Source: Hymenobacter sp. GOD-10R
Lineage (GTDB): Bacteria; Bacteroidota; Bacteroidia; Cytophagales; Hymenobacteraceae
Reading direction: 5' to 3'
Length of the DNA: 64,000 nt
Assembly: GCF_035609205.1 (NCBI RefSeq)
Contig: NZ_CP141184.1
Span: 4,409,001-4,473,000 of the forward strand
The notes beneath the pieces are model-generated. The model was not told the DNA's origin. It made no database searches and was given only the letters and a program-made list of their open reading frames with translations. Positions 9,377 through 18,503 of this stretch are shown here, piece by piece. Within the stretch, counting starts at the first letter, position 1; every line of letters begins with the position of its first letter. The translations under genes were made by a program, and so were the position numbers.

Positions 9377-9553
9377 TCACTGCTCGACCTGGCTGTTGTG
9401 ACAAGTGTAGATGCAAGAGCCTTTTCTTTTTTCCTAACTCACATGCTACTAGCAAAGCTGACTGGAAAGTGCCGCTGTTGTTGTCTCACAACAACCTAGC
9501 CTGCTCAGGTCGTCTTCGGGCTGCCCTCTTCTTATCCGCTTTCCTTTGTTTGC

Positions 9554-10861
9554 ATGACTTCTATTTCCCCGGCCGCGGCACGGCCCGAACTGGTGCGCGG
9601 CATCCGGCGCTGGGACTTCGTGGCGCTCATCATTAATATTACCATTGGCGCTGGTATTCTGGGGCTTCCAGCCAAAATCTACGCCTTGGTTGGCACCTAT
9701 AGCCTAGCTGCCTATGTCGTCAGCGCGGCGATTGTCTCGCTTATCATCTTGTGCTTTGCTGAGGTCAGCAGCCGGTTCAGCGGGGCCGGTGGCCCGTACT
9801 TATATGCGCGTGAAGCATTCGGGCCGCTCGTTGGGTTTGAGGTAGGCTGGCTGCTGTGGATTTCGCGCTTGGCTAGCTTTGCCGCCCTCTGCAACTTGTT
9901 TACCGATTATGCTGCTTACTTCTGGCCAACCGTAGGAGCGGGTACCGGCCGGGCGGCGCTGATGGCTGGACTTATCGCAAGCCTAACCCTACTCAACTGG
10001 GTAGGCGTGCGCACGGCTTCGCTGGTAAACAACCTCTTCACGGTAAGCAAGTTGGTGCTCCTAATCCTGTTTACGACCGTTGGGTTGTTCTTTGTGAATT
10101 GGCAGGCGTTTTCGTTTGCGGTTCTTCCCACGTATCCTAGCTTTTCCAGCGCGGTACTACTGCTCATTTTCACCTTCTCAGGCTTCGATGTGGCGGCTAT
10201 TCCGGCCAGTGAGATTCAGCAGCCCCAGCGCAATGTGCCGTTCGCCTTATTCACGGCCATTGCCACGGTGGCTGTACTGTTCTTATTGGTGCAAGTGGTG
10301 TGCATCGGCACGCTCCCGAACCTAGCTACCGCTGAGCGGCCCTTAGCTAGTGCCTCGCAGCAATTTCTGGGACCCGGCGCTGGGGCGCTCGTAGCGGTAG
10401 CAGCGATGCTAACGGCCCTAGGCACCCTCAATGCGCTCATGCTCACGGGACCTAGGTTGTTGTTTGCCCTGGCCGAGCAAGGACAAATTCCCGCTATTTT
10501 CCGGGCTACGCACCCGCGGTTCCGCACGCCCTACGTGGCCTTGCTGGTATCGGCGGTGCTGAAGCTCGTGCTAGCTATTTCGGGAACGTTCATTTACGCG
10601 CTTACCCTTTCCACAATTATCCGGCTCACCTACTTCGCCCTCACATGTGCGGCCTTGCCTGTATTGCGCCGGCGCCAACCCGAGCACCCGGCGCCTTTTC
10701 GGGTGCTGGGCGGGAGCGTGGTAGCCGCCGTGTGCGTAGGCTTGTGCCTGTGGCTGTTGCTGAGTAGTACCGGCACCGAAGCGCGCGATGTTGCCGTAAT
10801 GGCTATCGTAGGGCTAGGTTTGTATGTTGCTGCAAACCAACGGAAAGCAACGGTTAGCTAA
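9554..10861 (+). CDS. APC-family amino acid permease
   Basis: A 435-residue, about 12-helix inner-membrane transporter of the amino acid-polyamine-organocation family (TC 2.A.3). The TM1 break NITIGAGILGLPAKIY carries the Gly-rich G(A)G(I)LG motif that contacts substrate, and TM6 (FTFSGFDVAAIPASEI) has the expected unwound segment. The cytosolic loop GPRLLFALAEQGQIP is also typical. Substrate cannot be named. A strong promoter lies 170 bp upstream, and a flavin monooxygenase gene follows after 63 bp on the same strand, so the two may be cotranscribed. Confidence 0.9.
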   Translation: MTSISPAAARPELVRGIRRWDFVALIINITIGAGILGLPAKIYALVGTYSLAAYVVSAAIVSLIILCFAEVSSRFSGAGGPYLYAREAFGPLVGFEVGWLLWISRLASFAALCNLFTDYAAYFWPTVGAGTGRAALMAGLIASLTLLNWVGVRTASLVNNLFTVSKLVLLILFTTVGLFFVNWQAFSFAVLPTYPSFSSAVLLLIFTFSGFDVAAIPASEIQQPQRNVPFALFTAIATVAVLFLLVQVVCIGTLPNLATAERPLASASQQFLGPGAGALVAVAAMLTALGTLNALMLTGPRLLFALAEQGQIPAIFRATHPRFRTPYVALLVSAVLKLVLAISGTFIYALTLSTIIRLTYFALTCAALPVLRRRQPEHPAPFRVLGGSVVAAVCVGLCLWLLLSSTGTEARDVAVMAIVGLGLYVAANQRKATVS

Positions 10862-10924
10862 GCGGGCCGCACACCACTTCACCTTCTCCCGGTTTCTGAA
10901 ACTGTATTCTCGTTTTTCCGAGTT

Positions 10925-12094
10925 ATGTCTCTTTCTTCTCCTATTTCCTCCGTTGCCATTCGCACGCCGCAGCGCGTGGCCGAAATTTCCTGGTTTGATG
11001 ATTTGTGCGGCGGCGATACCCAGTACCTAAGCGTGCTCGATGGCGCGTACCGCAGCTCTTGGGCGCACTGCCGGGATATTACGCTCTCGGCCGAGCGGCT
11101 AGGCTATTCCAATATTCTGCTGCCGACCTCTTACACCGTTGGGCAGGATGTACTGACGTTTGCAGCGGGCATTGCCCCCCAAACCTCGCGCATCAACTTG
11201 CTGACGGCTATTCGCACCGGCGAGATTCACCCGCCCATGCTCGCCCGCGCCCTCGCCTCGCTCGACCACATGCTCGAAGGCCGGCTCACCATCAACATCA
11301 TCAACTCTGACCTGCCCGGCTTGCGCGAAGTGCCCGAACTGCGCTACCAACGCTGCGCCGAAACCATCGAGATTCTGCGCCAAGCCTGGACCCAGGAGCG
11401 CATTGTGCACAAAGGCGAGCTATACCAGTTTGATATGCCCTCGGACCCGGCCAAGCCCTACCAGCAAAACGGCGGTCCGCTGCTATACTTTGGCGGCACT
11501 TCGGAAGGCGCCCGCGAAGTGTGCGCTCAATACTGCGACATGTTCCTGATGTGGCCCGAGACGGAAGAAATGCTCTACGAGACCATGCAGGACCTCAGTG
11601 CCCGCGCCGCCCGCCACGGCCGGCAGATTGACTTTGGCTTACGCATTCACGTCATCGTGCGCGAAACGGAGTCGGAGGCCCGCACCTACGCCCGTAAGCT
11701 CATGTCGAAGTTTGATCCGGCGAAAGGAGCCGAAATCAAGAGCCGGGCGCAGGACTCTTGGTCGTTGGGCGTGCATCGCCAAAACCAGTTGCGCGAGCAC
11801 GCCGATAACGAAGGCTTCGTGGAGCCCCTGCTCTGGACGGATATCGGCAAAGCCCGCTCGGGGGCCGGTGGCGCCCTGGTCGGCACACCCGATCAGATTG
11901 TGGAGAAGCTCAACCGCTACATGGATATGGGCTTCCGCGCCTTCATCTTCTCCGGCTACCCCCTACTCGACGAAGCCGATTATTTCGCTCGCTACGTGTT
12001 GCCACGCCTTCCCAATGTTTCCATGCCGCATTTCCAAGGCCGTATTCCCCACGAAACTCCTGTTACGCCACTCACCACCGCCCCCCTGCGGTAG
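10925..12094 (+). CDS. LLM-class flavin-dependent monooxygenase, alkanesulfonate monooxygenase-like
   Basis: A 389-residue member of the bacterial-luciferase superfamily, closest by eye to SsuD (FMNH2-dependent release of sulfite from alkanesulfonates). Seen: [20 protein letters not shown] with the early helix, [35 protein letters not shown], and the phosphate-binding segment [20 protein letters not shown]. The C-terminal part has the expected [19 protein letters not shown]. No ssuE flavin reductase or sulfonate ABC importer is nearby, so the substrate may be another sulfonate or a different organic compound. It is followed by a clear terminator. Confidence 0.88.
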   Translation: MSLSSPISSVAIRTPQRVAEISWFDDLCGGDTQYLSVLDGAYRSSWAHCRDITLSAERLGYSNILLPTSYTVGQDVLTFAAGIAPQTSRINLLTAIRTGEIHPPMLARALASLDHMLEGRLTINIINSDLPGLREVPELRYQRCAETIEILRQAWTQERIVHKGELYQFDMPSDPAKPYQQNGGPLLYFGGTSEGAREVCAQYCDMFLMWPETEEMLYETMQDLSARAARHGRQIDFGLRIHVIVRETESEARTYARKLMSKFDPAKGAEIKSRAQDSWSLGVHRQNQLREHADNEGFVEPLLWTDIGKARSGAGGALVGTPDQIVEKLNRYMDMGFRAFIFSGYPLLDEADYFARYVLPRLPNVSMPHFQGRIPHETPVTPLTTAPLR

Positions 12095-12116
12095 TACGTG
12101 ACCCTAGCTTTTTCTC

Positions 12117-12157
12117 AACAAAACCCGACTCATCAGCGCGAGAGTCGGGTTTTTTGT
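12117..12157 (+). terminator. Intrinsic terminator after the SsuD-like gene
   Basis: Stem AAACCCGACTC (12121-12131) and GAGTCGGGTTT (12142-12152), followed by a run of T. Confidence 0.9.
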
Positions 12158-12282
12158 TAGTAATAATTCCAGACTGTGCGGTTTAGGATAGGCGTGTAGC
12201 TGTAACTAATGAAAATACCTGGGCACTTCCTGCCAACGAAAAATTGAGCTTCTCACGCAAACATTCCCTAGCCTCAGCCGCC

Positions 12283-12290
12283 GACCTTTG
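12283..12290 (+). promoter_or_regulatory. Probable -7 box (GACCTTTG) of the AraC gene
   Basis: Seven of eight matches to TAnnTTTG, 27 bases before the ATG at 12318. The same GACCTTTG occurs 30 bases before the quinone reductase gene at 26991. No matching -33 TTG is visible at the right distance. Confidence 0.4.
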
Positions 12291-12317
12291 TCGAGTCAAG
12301 TGTAACCGGGAAACTTT

Positions 12318-13148
12318 ATGAGAACGGAGCCGTCGCCCGCCAGTACAGAGCTAGGTATTGTGCATTCACACTACGCAAGCCGCCATATGGCCAGTGAGCA
12401 GTGTGTTGCCGAGCACGGCATGAGCTACATTCTCGCGGGCAGCTTGCGAGTAATTGAGGCCGGCGAAAGTCGCATATTTGAGGCGGGCAGCTTGCTGTTT
12501 TACCGGAGAAACTTCCTGGCTAAATTCACCAAACAGCCGGCTGAGAACGGTCCTTTTCGGGCCATTACGGTCATCTTTGACCATGCCCTACTGCAGGAAT
12601 TCAGTCAACAGTATACGGTGGTAAGCGGCGAGCAGCCTTTTGTGGCCAGCACGGCCGTACTAGCGCTGGCCCACAGCCCCCTACTCCACTGCTTCTACGA
12701 GTCACTACAGCACCATTTTGAGGTGCCGCTGTCCGCGTCAGCAGCAAAGCATAAGCAGCAGGAAGCTCTGCAGCTGTTGCTAGAAACGCATCCAGCGCTA
12801 CAACAGGTACTGTTCGACTTCGGACAACCCGGCAAGATCAACCTGGAAACGTTCATGCAACAGAACTTCCGGTTCAATGTGGCCCCGAGACAACTTGCCT
12901 ACCTGACTGGCCGGAGCCTAGCCGCCTTCAAGCGGGACTTCGGCAAGATCTTCCATACCTCCCCCAACCGCTGGCTGTACCAAAAGCGGCTAGAAGAAGC
13001 CCACTACTTGTTGCAGGAGGAGAACAAGCGCCCCTCAGACGTGTACCACGAGGTCGGCTTCGAGAGCTTGGCGCACTTCTCGTCCGCGTTTAAGCAGCTC
13101 TTTGGCCGCACGCCGTCCAGCGTGCAAGGAGCTGCGCCGGCCCACTAA
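12318..13148 (+). CDS. AraC-family transcriptional regulator
   Basis: A 276-residue protein with an N-terminal cupin-like sensing domain (1-110, for example YILAGSLRVIEAGESRIF and LFYRRNFLAKF) of the ExsA/YtfA-like type and a C-terminal double helix-turn-helix (about 175-272: LAYLTGRSLAAFKRDF and VYHEVGFESLAHFSSAFKQ). The last motif is the hallmark second HTH of AraC proteins. It is 141 bp upstream of a short-chain dehydrogenase on the same strand, which it probably regulates. Confidence 0.93.
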   Translation: MRTEPSPASTELGIVHSHYASRHMASEQCVAEHGMSYILAGSLRVIEAGESRIFEAGSLLFYRRNFLAKFTKQPAENGPFRAITVIFDHALLQEFSQQYTVVSGEQPFVASTAVLALAHSPLLHCFYESLQHHFEVPLSASAAKHKQQEALQLLLETHPALQQVLFDFGQPGKINLETFMQQNFRFNVAPRQLAYLTGRSLAAFKRDFGKIFHTSPNRWLYQKRLEEAHYLLQEENKRPSDVYHEVGFESLAHFSSAFKQLFGRTPSSVQGAAPAH

Positions 13149-13289
13149 GCCGACGCAACAAGTATTCTGACCAAGCCGGCAAGATCTGCCTCGTAGCTGG
13201 GTAGCACAAGTTAGGCTGCCCAGAAGTATCTCACTTGTTGTCGCTTACCTCTGTCTTTACTTTCCACAAACACCCCTTATGCCCTACTT

Positions 13290-14123
13290 ATGCCCGCTAT
13301 TTTCATCACTGGCGCCTCCTCTGGCTTAGGCAAAGCCACCGCAAAGCTCTTCGCCGCTCGCGGCTGGAACGTCATTGCTACCATGCGCCACCCCGAACAC
13401 GAAACCGAGTTGACACAGCTGCCAAACGTGCACCTGCTGCCACTGGACGTGACCGACCTAGCCCAGATTGAAACGACTGTGCACCGCGCTATTGCCCTAT
13501 ACCCCGTGGATGTGGTGTTCAACAACGCCGGCTATGGCCTTATCGGCGCGTTGGAAGCCTTATCGGATGAGCAGATTACTCACCTGGTTAACACCAATTT
13601 GTTGGGCGTGATTCGGGTAACCAAAGCGTTTCTGCCTCACTTGCGGGAGAAGAGGTCTGGCCGTATTCTCAACACGACGTCTATCGGCGGGCTCATTGCC
13701 TTTCCGTTGTACTCGCTCTACCACGCCACCAAGTGGGCCATCGAAGGCTGGAGTGAGAGCCTATCGTTCGAGCTAGCCCTGCACAACATTACGATCAAAA
13801 CAATCTCGCCCGGTGGCATTGCTACCGACTTCACGGGCCGCTCGCTGCAAGTTGCGCAAAACGAAGCCTACGCCGGCCTGTTGGAGAAACTCATGGGCAC
13901 CCAAAGCGGTGATAATACGGTTCATTTTGCGTCTCCCGAGGCTATTGCCGAAGTGGTATATCAGGCCGCTACTGAAGAAAAAGACCAACTCCGCTATCAG
14001 GCCGGAAGCGATGCCGTAGCTATCTATGCGCAGCGGCTGGCCGTTGGCCCCGAGGCCTTCCGGCAAGGAGTAGCCGCTCAGTTCGGGTTAACTGCTGATA
14101 CAAGCCAGTCGGCAGCCAATTGA
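13290..14123 (+). CDS. Short-chain dehydrogenase/reductase (SDR)
   Basis: A 277-residue classical SDR. It has the cofactor motif TGASSGLG (7-14), NNAG (78-81), catalytic Ser131 and the Y-x3-K pair Tyr144/Lys148 (YHATK). The region after the active site (SPGGIATDFTGRSL) and the C-terminal extension fit the family of stand-alone NADP-dependent oxidoreductases. The start ATG at 13290 is chosen because the Rossmann strand begins at residue 3. The natural substrate is unknown. It stops 28 bp from the convergent PhoD-like gene. Confidence 0.93.
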   Translation: MPAIFITGASSGLGKATAKLFAARGWNVIATMRHPEHETELTQLPNVHLLPLDVTDLAQIETTVHRAIALYPVDVVFNNAGYGLIGALEALSDEQITHLVNTNLLGVIRVTKAFLPHLREKRSGRILNTTSIGGLIAFPLYSLYHATKWAIEGWSESLSFELALHNITIKTISPGGIATDFTGRSLQVAQNEAYAGLLEKLMGTQSGDNTVHFASPEAIAEVVYQAATEEKDQLRYQAGSDAVAIYAQRLAVGPEAFRQGVAAQFGLTADTSQSAAN

Positions 14124-14151
14124 CTCGCGCAAGGAGAAGGCATGCCTGCCG

Positions 14152-15612
14152 CTAGGTTCCTAGCTCCTCCGCACGAGTTGAGAATGAATGTGTGGCTGGG
14201 CGCGGGCTCAACTGCTTCCCTTTGCGGTCGAAGTAGGTTACACTAATCCTATCCGGGCGACACGTGAGGCGGCCGAAGTTGTCTTCCGAAAACACGGTGC
14301 TGGCGCTTCCTACGTGGTACTCGTTCGGGTGGTCTTTGGGCACGCGCAAGGCTCCGTCGAGTTGAAAGTTTGTTGCGCGCATGTGCGGGTACGGCCAGAA
14401 GAAAGAGGAGGAGATAACCGACACCACCTTGAAGGTCGGGTCCTGCTTGCAGGTCAACTCCGCCGTGAAGGAGCAGTGCACATCGCCCGACATAAAAACC
14501 ACCTTGCGCACGGCATTCTGCTTGATAAAGTCGAGCAGTTGGGTGCGCTCCCGCAGGAAGCCACCCCATTTGTCGGTTTGTTCGTCGCTCGCCTGCAAGT
14601 CGGGGAACACCGGCACGGACGTCACAATCAACTTAACGCGGTCCGCGTCCGAGCCCTTCACCAGCCACTGTTGCAGCGCCTCCATTTGCACGCGCGTAAT
14701 CAAGCTCCGCTTCGTAGAATCCTCGTGCCACACGCGCTCCGTGCGCACATCCATGACGAAGCAGTCCACGCAGCCGTCGCGGAAGGTGTACCAGAACCGA
14801 TCTGGCGTGCCCGTGATATACCCCTGCGCATCCAGTGCGAACACCGGACTATGGCTGACTTGGTAAATCTGATAAGCGTGGATGGCTTTGGAGTAAAGCA
14901 AGATCCGGTCCCGCTGGGTTGCTTTCTGAGGCCAGTTGTCCTCAATCTCGTGGTCGTCGAGAATCATATAGGTGGGCACTTGCTGCATGAGCCGCCGTAG
15001 GTAGGGCTGCCCAAAAGCCTCTTGGTAACGACCTAGAAACTGCCCCATAGTGGTATCTGGACGGAAGAAGTTGAGGTCGTCCGCATAGATCTGGTCTCCC
15101 ATCATCACCAAGGCATCGACATCATCTTTCTGCGCCAGAATGCTGCGAAAGACTTTGTCGCCACGCTCATCGAATACATCGACATCCAAGCCCAACAGGC
15201 GCATCTTGAGCAAGTAGCGACACGAGCCGACTACCAACGTGCGCTCCTGGACGGCATTGTTGCTTCCGGTCCGAAAGGGTATTTCTTCTGCTTGGCCCCA
15301 GTCCAGCTCGGCCGGATCCGTGGGTAATTGGTTCAGCTCCACGTCGGCATCCGTTTCCACCCAGCCTGCGCGGTAATGATAGGTGGTATTGGGTTCTAGC
15401 CCGGTAAAAGCAACCACCCCGGTCATATCGAAATGCGGTTCCAGCTTCTGATACTGTTGGCTCCCCAAACCGGTTGTTGGGTGTTGGAGTTGAACCACCC
15501 CAAAGTACCGCCGTTCCGTGGAGCGCCGGTCACCGCGAAGCCAAATGCGGGCTTGTTCGTGGGTAGTGTAGCCTAGGATAGGGCCGAGCGTAGGAGCCTG
15601 AATAGAGAGCAT
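14152..15612 (-). CDS. PhoD-like alkaline phosphatase/phosphodiesterase family protein
   Basis: A 486-residue metallophosphoesterase of the PhoD-like type. An N-terminal Ig-like domain (about 1-120, TGVVAFTGLEPNTTYHYRAG) precedes the phosphatase core: VVGSCRYLL, MMGDQIYADD (metal-binding Asp and Tyr), ILDDHEIEDNW (Asp-His) and FMSGDVHCSFTAEL (Asp-x-His). Unlike Bacillus PhoD it begins without a Tat signal (MLSIQAPTLGP), so it is probably cytoplasmic or anchored in another way. Substrate is likely a phosphodiester or phosphomonoester. Confidence 0.88.
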   Translation of the reverse strand: MLSIQAPTLGPILGYTTHEQARIWLRGDRRSTERRYFGVVQLQHPTTGLGSQQYQKLEPHFDMTGVVAFTGLEPNTTYHYRAGWVETDADVELNQLPTDPAELDWGQAEEIPFRTGSNNAVQERTLVVGSCRYLLKMRLLGLDVDVFDERGDKVFRSILAQKDDVDALVMMGDQIYADDLNFFRPDTTMGQFLGRYQEAFGQPYLRRLMQQVPTYMILDDHEIEDNWPQKATQRDRILLYSKAIHAYQIYQVSHSPVFALDAQGYITGTPDRFWYTFRDGCVDCFVMDVRTERVWHEDSTKRSLITRVQMEALQQWLVKGSDADRVKLIVTSVPVFPDLQASDEQTDKWGGFLRERTQLLDFIKQNAVRKVVFMSGDVHCSFTAELTCKQDPTFKVVSVISSSFFWPYPHMRATNFQLDGALRVPKDHPNEYHVGSASTVFSEDNFGRLTCRPDRISVTYFDRKGKQLSPRPATHSFSTRAEELGT

Positions 15613-15949
15613 ATGGCAAGACTGATCAGCAGGAACTCCACTGCCCTACCCACAAAGAGCCGCTGAGCGACCCTACTTAAGGGATGTAGAGCGAACCAAC
15701 TGAAATGGAACAAACCGCAAAGGAGAGGATAGCTGCTGCATGAAACATCCGTGTTGACACTGAATTGCTGCACCTTCTTGGCTCCTTCAATTCACCTATA
15801 CGTCAGTTCGGATAGCCACTGGCATGCCCCGTTGAAAATGCGCTGAGAGATCTTACACTTAAGCACCTTTTCCCTTACTTGGCCAGACACACATCCTAAA
15901 GAAGACTGTTCGTTTAGCTAGGCTAGGCAGCACGGTACTTTTGCCTGTT
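15613..15949. other. Divergent intergenic region before the channel-like gene
   Basis: No gene that I accept. A 66-codon minus-strand frame at 15573-15773 overlaps the phosphatase start and has no supporting features. The right end carries the promoter box at 15936. Confidence 0.4.
15936..15943 (+). promoter_or_regulatory. TAnnTTTG box (TACTTTTG) placing the start of the channel-like gene
   Basis: A full match to the -7 consensus with TTA (15914-15916) 19 bases upstream as a weak -33. The box ends six bases before the ATG at 15950, so the transcript should be leaderless or nearly so. The alternative in-frame TTG at 15941 falls inside the box and is therefore excluded as the start. Confidence 0.6.
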
Positions 15950-16489
15950 ATGCATTTTCCGATTCTCCGGGCCATCGCCCTATTTGTCAGCATCATTCTC
16001 GGCGGAATCCTCTTGTTCGTCTTTGACCTCTATGAGCTCAACAGCCCAGGTATCAATACCGCCCTACTATTGCTCATGACCATGCTGAAGGTGCTCTACT
16101 TTTTAGGAGCAACGCTGCACTGGATACGGCGAACAGTATCTTCCGCGTACCATCTACGCTATTTGATGGGTTTTCTGGTCATGCAAGTATTGCTCATTGT
16201 GCTCTCGTTCGCCATTGATTATTACTGCCTCTACCAGATTAACCCAAGCTCTTTCCTGGTACCCAAGGGCCAACTAGGCCACGGACTGGCAGCGCAGTTA
16301 CTCACCTTCCTCTACTTCAGCCTAGGCAAGTACACCACAGCCGGCGGGGGCGAAATGCACCCGGCTACACCGGCCGCGCAAGTCTGCGCGATGGGCGAAA
16401 TGGTGGTGTCGTACTTCACCACGGTGCTCATCATCGCCAACGTTGGCTATTTGCAAACCCTTTTTAGCCGCTCTGCACCGGGAACCTAA
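15950..16489 (+). CDS. Small ion-channel-like membrane protein with variant selectivity filter
   Basis: A 179-residue protein with helices at about 5-28, 33-56 and 73-98, a pore-helix-like stretch (QLLTFLYFSLGKY, 116-128), the sequence TTAGGGE (129-135), and a last helix at about 146-171. The order matches a two-helix potassium-channel pore preceded by two extra helices, where TTVGYGD would be expected. The T-x-G-x-G pattern is kept, but the Tyr is Gly and the Asp is Glu. It may conduct K+ less selectively or another cation. Channel identity is inference from this pattern. It lies upstream of a Crp-type regulator on the same strand. Confidence 0.6.
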   Translation: MHFPILRAIALFVSIILGGILLFVFDLYELNSPGINTALLLLMTMLKVLYFLGATLHWIRRTVSSAYHLRYLMGFLVMQVLLIVLSFAIDYYCLYQINPSSFLVPKGQLGHGLAAQLLTFLYFSLGKYTTAGGGEMHPATPAAQVCAMGEMVVSYFTTVLIIANVGYLQTLFSRSAPGT

Positions 16490-16598
16490 GAACGGCCTGG
16501 CCTCAAACGAGCCTGCGTAGAGGTGAGCCAACGGTTTTGCTCCACAACATCCTACTTTAGCGGAGCTACTGATCTATCACTACGAATTCTCCGTTTCC

Positions 16599-17195
16599 AT
16601 GCACCCGCTACGCGCCTATCTTCACCGCTTCGTTCCCTCGCTGACAGATGCCGATTGGCAACCGCTGGCGGAGGCCCTGCGCCCGCGCCACTTAGCTCGC
16701 GGGGAGCATTTTGTGCAAGCTGGCGAGCACCTCCCAGAGCTAGCTTTGCTGCTCAACGGTACCTGCCGCCTCTACTACCCTAGCCCCGACGGGGAAGAGC
16801 GCACCACGTACTTCTTCTTTGAAAACCACCTGCTGGGGGATTACTCCGGTTGCCTAACGGGGCAGCCCAGTCAGCTTAGCATTCAGGCCCTAGCCGACAC
16901 CGAGTTGGTCGTCTTTGACTATGCGGTGCTGCGTCAGCTCTACGATGAACGGCCGGTGTACGAGCGGTTTGGGCGTCTCGTGGCCGAATACCACATGCTC
17001 GGCACGGATGCTCGCTTGGTCGAGCAACTGCTACTCTCGCCCGAAGAGCGTTACCGCGCGCTGCTAGCCAGCGGCAAAACCAAGATTTTAGAGCGCATCC
17101 CGCAGCACCTGGTCGCCAACTACTTAGGCGTCACGCCGGTTTCGCTGAGCCGCATTCGGGGGCGGGTGGCGCGAAAACCGGGCAAGGAGAAGTAG
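16599..17195 (+). CDS. Crp/Fnr-family transcriptional regulator
   Basis: A 198-residue protein. An N-terminal cyclic-nucleotide-binding-like beta barrel (about 20-110; GEHFVQAGEHLPELALLLNG, then FFENHLLGDYSGCLTG) is followed by a long dimer helix and a short C-terminal HTH (IPQHLVANYLGVTPVSLSRIR, about 165-185). The sensory domain lacks the Arg of true cAMP-binding Crp, and there are no Fnr cysteines, so the effector is unknown. This subtype is very common in Bacteroidota. Confidence 0.92.
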   Translation: MHPLRAYLHRFVPSLTDADWQPLAEALRPRHLARGEHFVQAGEHLPELALLLNGTCRLYYPSPDGEERTTYFFFENHLLGDYSGCLTGQPSQLSIQALADTELVVFDYAVLRQLYDERPVYERFGRLVAEYHMLGTDARLVEQLLLSPEERYRALLASGKTKILERIPQHLVANYLGVTPVSLSRIRGRVARKPGKEK

Positions 17196-17308
17196 CCAGG
17201 AGCTGACTGCTCCCGCAACGGCTCATTTGTTAGCTTTTGTTATCGTTTTATGGGGCCAAGTAGGAGGACTTTTGGGTATTGATTTTTACCCTCCTTCTTT
17301 CTCTCCTT

Positions 17309-17683
17309 ATGAAAACCCTACTGAAAACCGAAGAACTAGCCGAAGCACTGTTCGCCCTGGTCGTGTTTGCCCACCTGCCCTACGCCTGGTGGGTGCTGCC
17401 CGCCGTCTTTCTGCTCCCTGACCTCAGCATGATCGGCTACCTAGCTGGACCCCGCGTGGGCGCCTTTTGCTACAACTTCGCCCACCATAAAGCACTAGCC
17501 ATGGTAGTAGGGGTTGCAGGCTGGTGGTTAGGACTACCCGTGCTGATGCTGGCAGGTACGGTACTCCTCTTTCACAGCGCTTTCGACCGGTCCCTGGGCT
17601 ACGGCCTCAAGTATACGACTGGCTTCCAAGACACGCACCTAGGTCGCGTGGGAAAGAACCAGCCGGCGGCAGCAGCCAACTAG
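17309..17683 (+). CDS. DUF4260 family membrane protein
   Basis: A 124-residue, mostly hydrophobic protein with about four short helices. It contains LLPDLSMIGYLAGPRVGAFC, YNFAHHKA and FHSAFDRSLGYGLKY, the conserved core of the DUF4260 family (function unknown). The true start is the ATG at 17309; the frame can be extended upstream only through a TTG at 17279. Tandem His residues in the first loop and the HSAFDR motif may bind a metal, which is speculative. Confidence 0.85.
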   Translation: MKTLLKTEELAEALFALVVFAHLPYAWWVLPAVFLLPDLSMIGYLAGPRVGAFCYNFAHHKALAMVVGVAGWWLGLPVLMLAGTVLLFHSAFDRSLGYGLKYTTGFQDTHLGRVGKNQPAAAAN

Positions 17684-17715
17684 CACAGGCAAAGAGTCTG
17701 GCGTTCAGGCTTTTT

Positions 17716-18501
17716 TTAAACACCTAGGAATAACCGCCGACGCCCCAACGCCCGGCCGCGCAATGCCTGGACCAGCACTGCCCCGGCCAAGCTGGCGTAG
17801 AGTAACGCCACTAGCCCGGTCGCTGGCACGCTGAGCTGACCATACCAGGCCAGCAGCGGCAGCACCTGCAAGGCGTGCATCCCGATGAAGTGAGCCACGC
17901 GCAAGTCGCCATGGCGGGTGCTCCAGCCGAGACCAGGCAGACCGGGGCCACCATCAGGGCCGCCCACGGTGTGGGCCAGCCGCGACACCATCAGCCCACC
18001 CTGGAGAGCAAAGACCACGAACAAGCCAATTCCCAGCCGAATGGCCCAGGCGTAGGCCGGCGGCAAACCCAGTAGCGGCGCTTGGCCAAACACCAGTCCG
18101 ATATAAGCCGTCCACAACGTCATGACTACAATGGCCACACCCATCGCAATGGACAGCGCTGTGCCGAACGACGAAGCGGTATTGAAGTGAGAGCGTTGCC
18201 CCCGAGCGGCCTGCCCGGTGATACAAAGCAGCTCGAAAGCTAGGGTTCCCACCACCACCCAGGTGTACAGGGCCACGGCGGGTTGAGGTCCGAGGTACCC
18301 TAGGTACCAGCCCATCGTCCAAGCGAACAGGCTGATGGAGATGAAAAACTTAGCCGGTTTTCCCCAAGCATTGACGCCCATCACCTGCCTGCTACTAAAC
18401 TGGGTGAGCACCGCGCAAACCAGCGCCGCGACCAAGCACACCCACCCGAAATAATACAGCGGCGCATTGCGCAGCACCAGCGTAGTCAGAAAATGCACCA
18501 T
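17716..18501 (-). CDS. Uncharacterised polytopic membrane protein in an AraC operon
   Basis: I do not recognise the family. The 261-residue product has about seven hydrophobic segments, with polar marks at SHFNTASSFGTALSIAMGV in the middle and GDLRVAHFIGMHALQVLPLL near the end. The conserved-looking His residues in helices resemble haem- or quinone-binding membrane proteins, but I cannot confirm this. It starts only 2 bp after the stop of the AraC gene at 18504, so it is the third gene of an operon with an NmrA-like reductase and that regulator. Confidence 0.8.
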   Translation of the reverse strand: MVHFLTTLVLRNAPLYYFGWVCLVAALVCAVLTQFSSRQVMGVNAWGKPAKFFISISLFAWTMGWYLGYLGPQPAVALYTWVVVGTLAFELLCITGQAARGQRSHFNTASSFGTALSIAMGVAIVVMTLWTAYIGLVFGQAPLLGLPPAYAWAIRLGIGLFVVFALQGGLMVSRLAHTVGGPDGGPGLPGLGWSTRHGDLRVAHFIGMHALQVLPLLAWYGQLSVPATGLVALLYASLAGAVLVQALRGRALGRRRLFLGV

Positions 18502-18503
18502 TC

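Noticed and set aside
14188..15000. Plus-strand frame of 270 codons opposite the PhoD-like gene
   Set aside because: Shadow of the phosphatase gene; His/Arg/Val-rich product with no fold signature.
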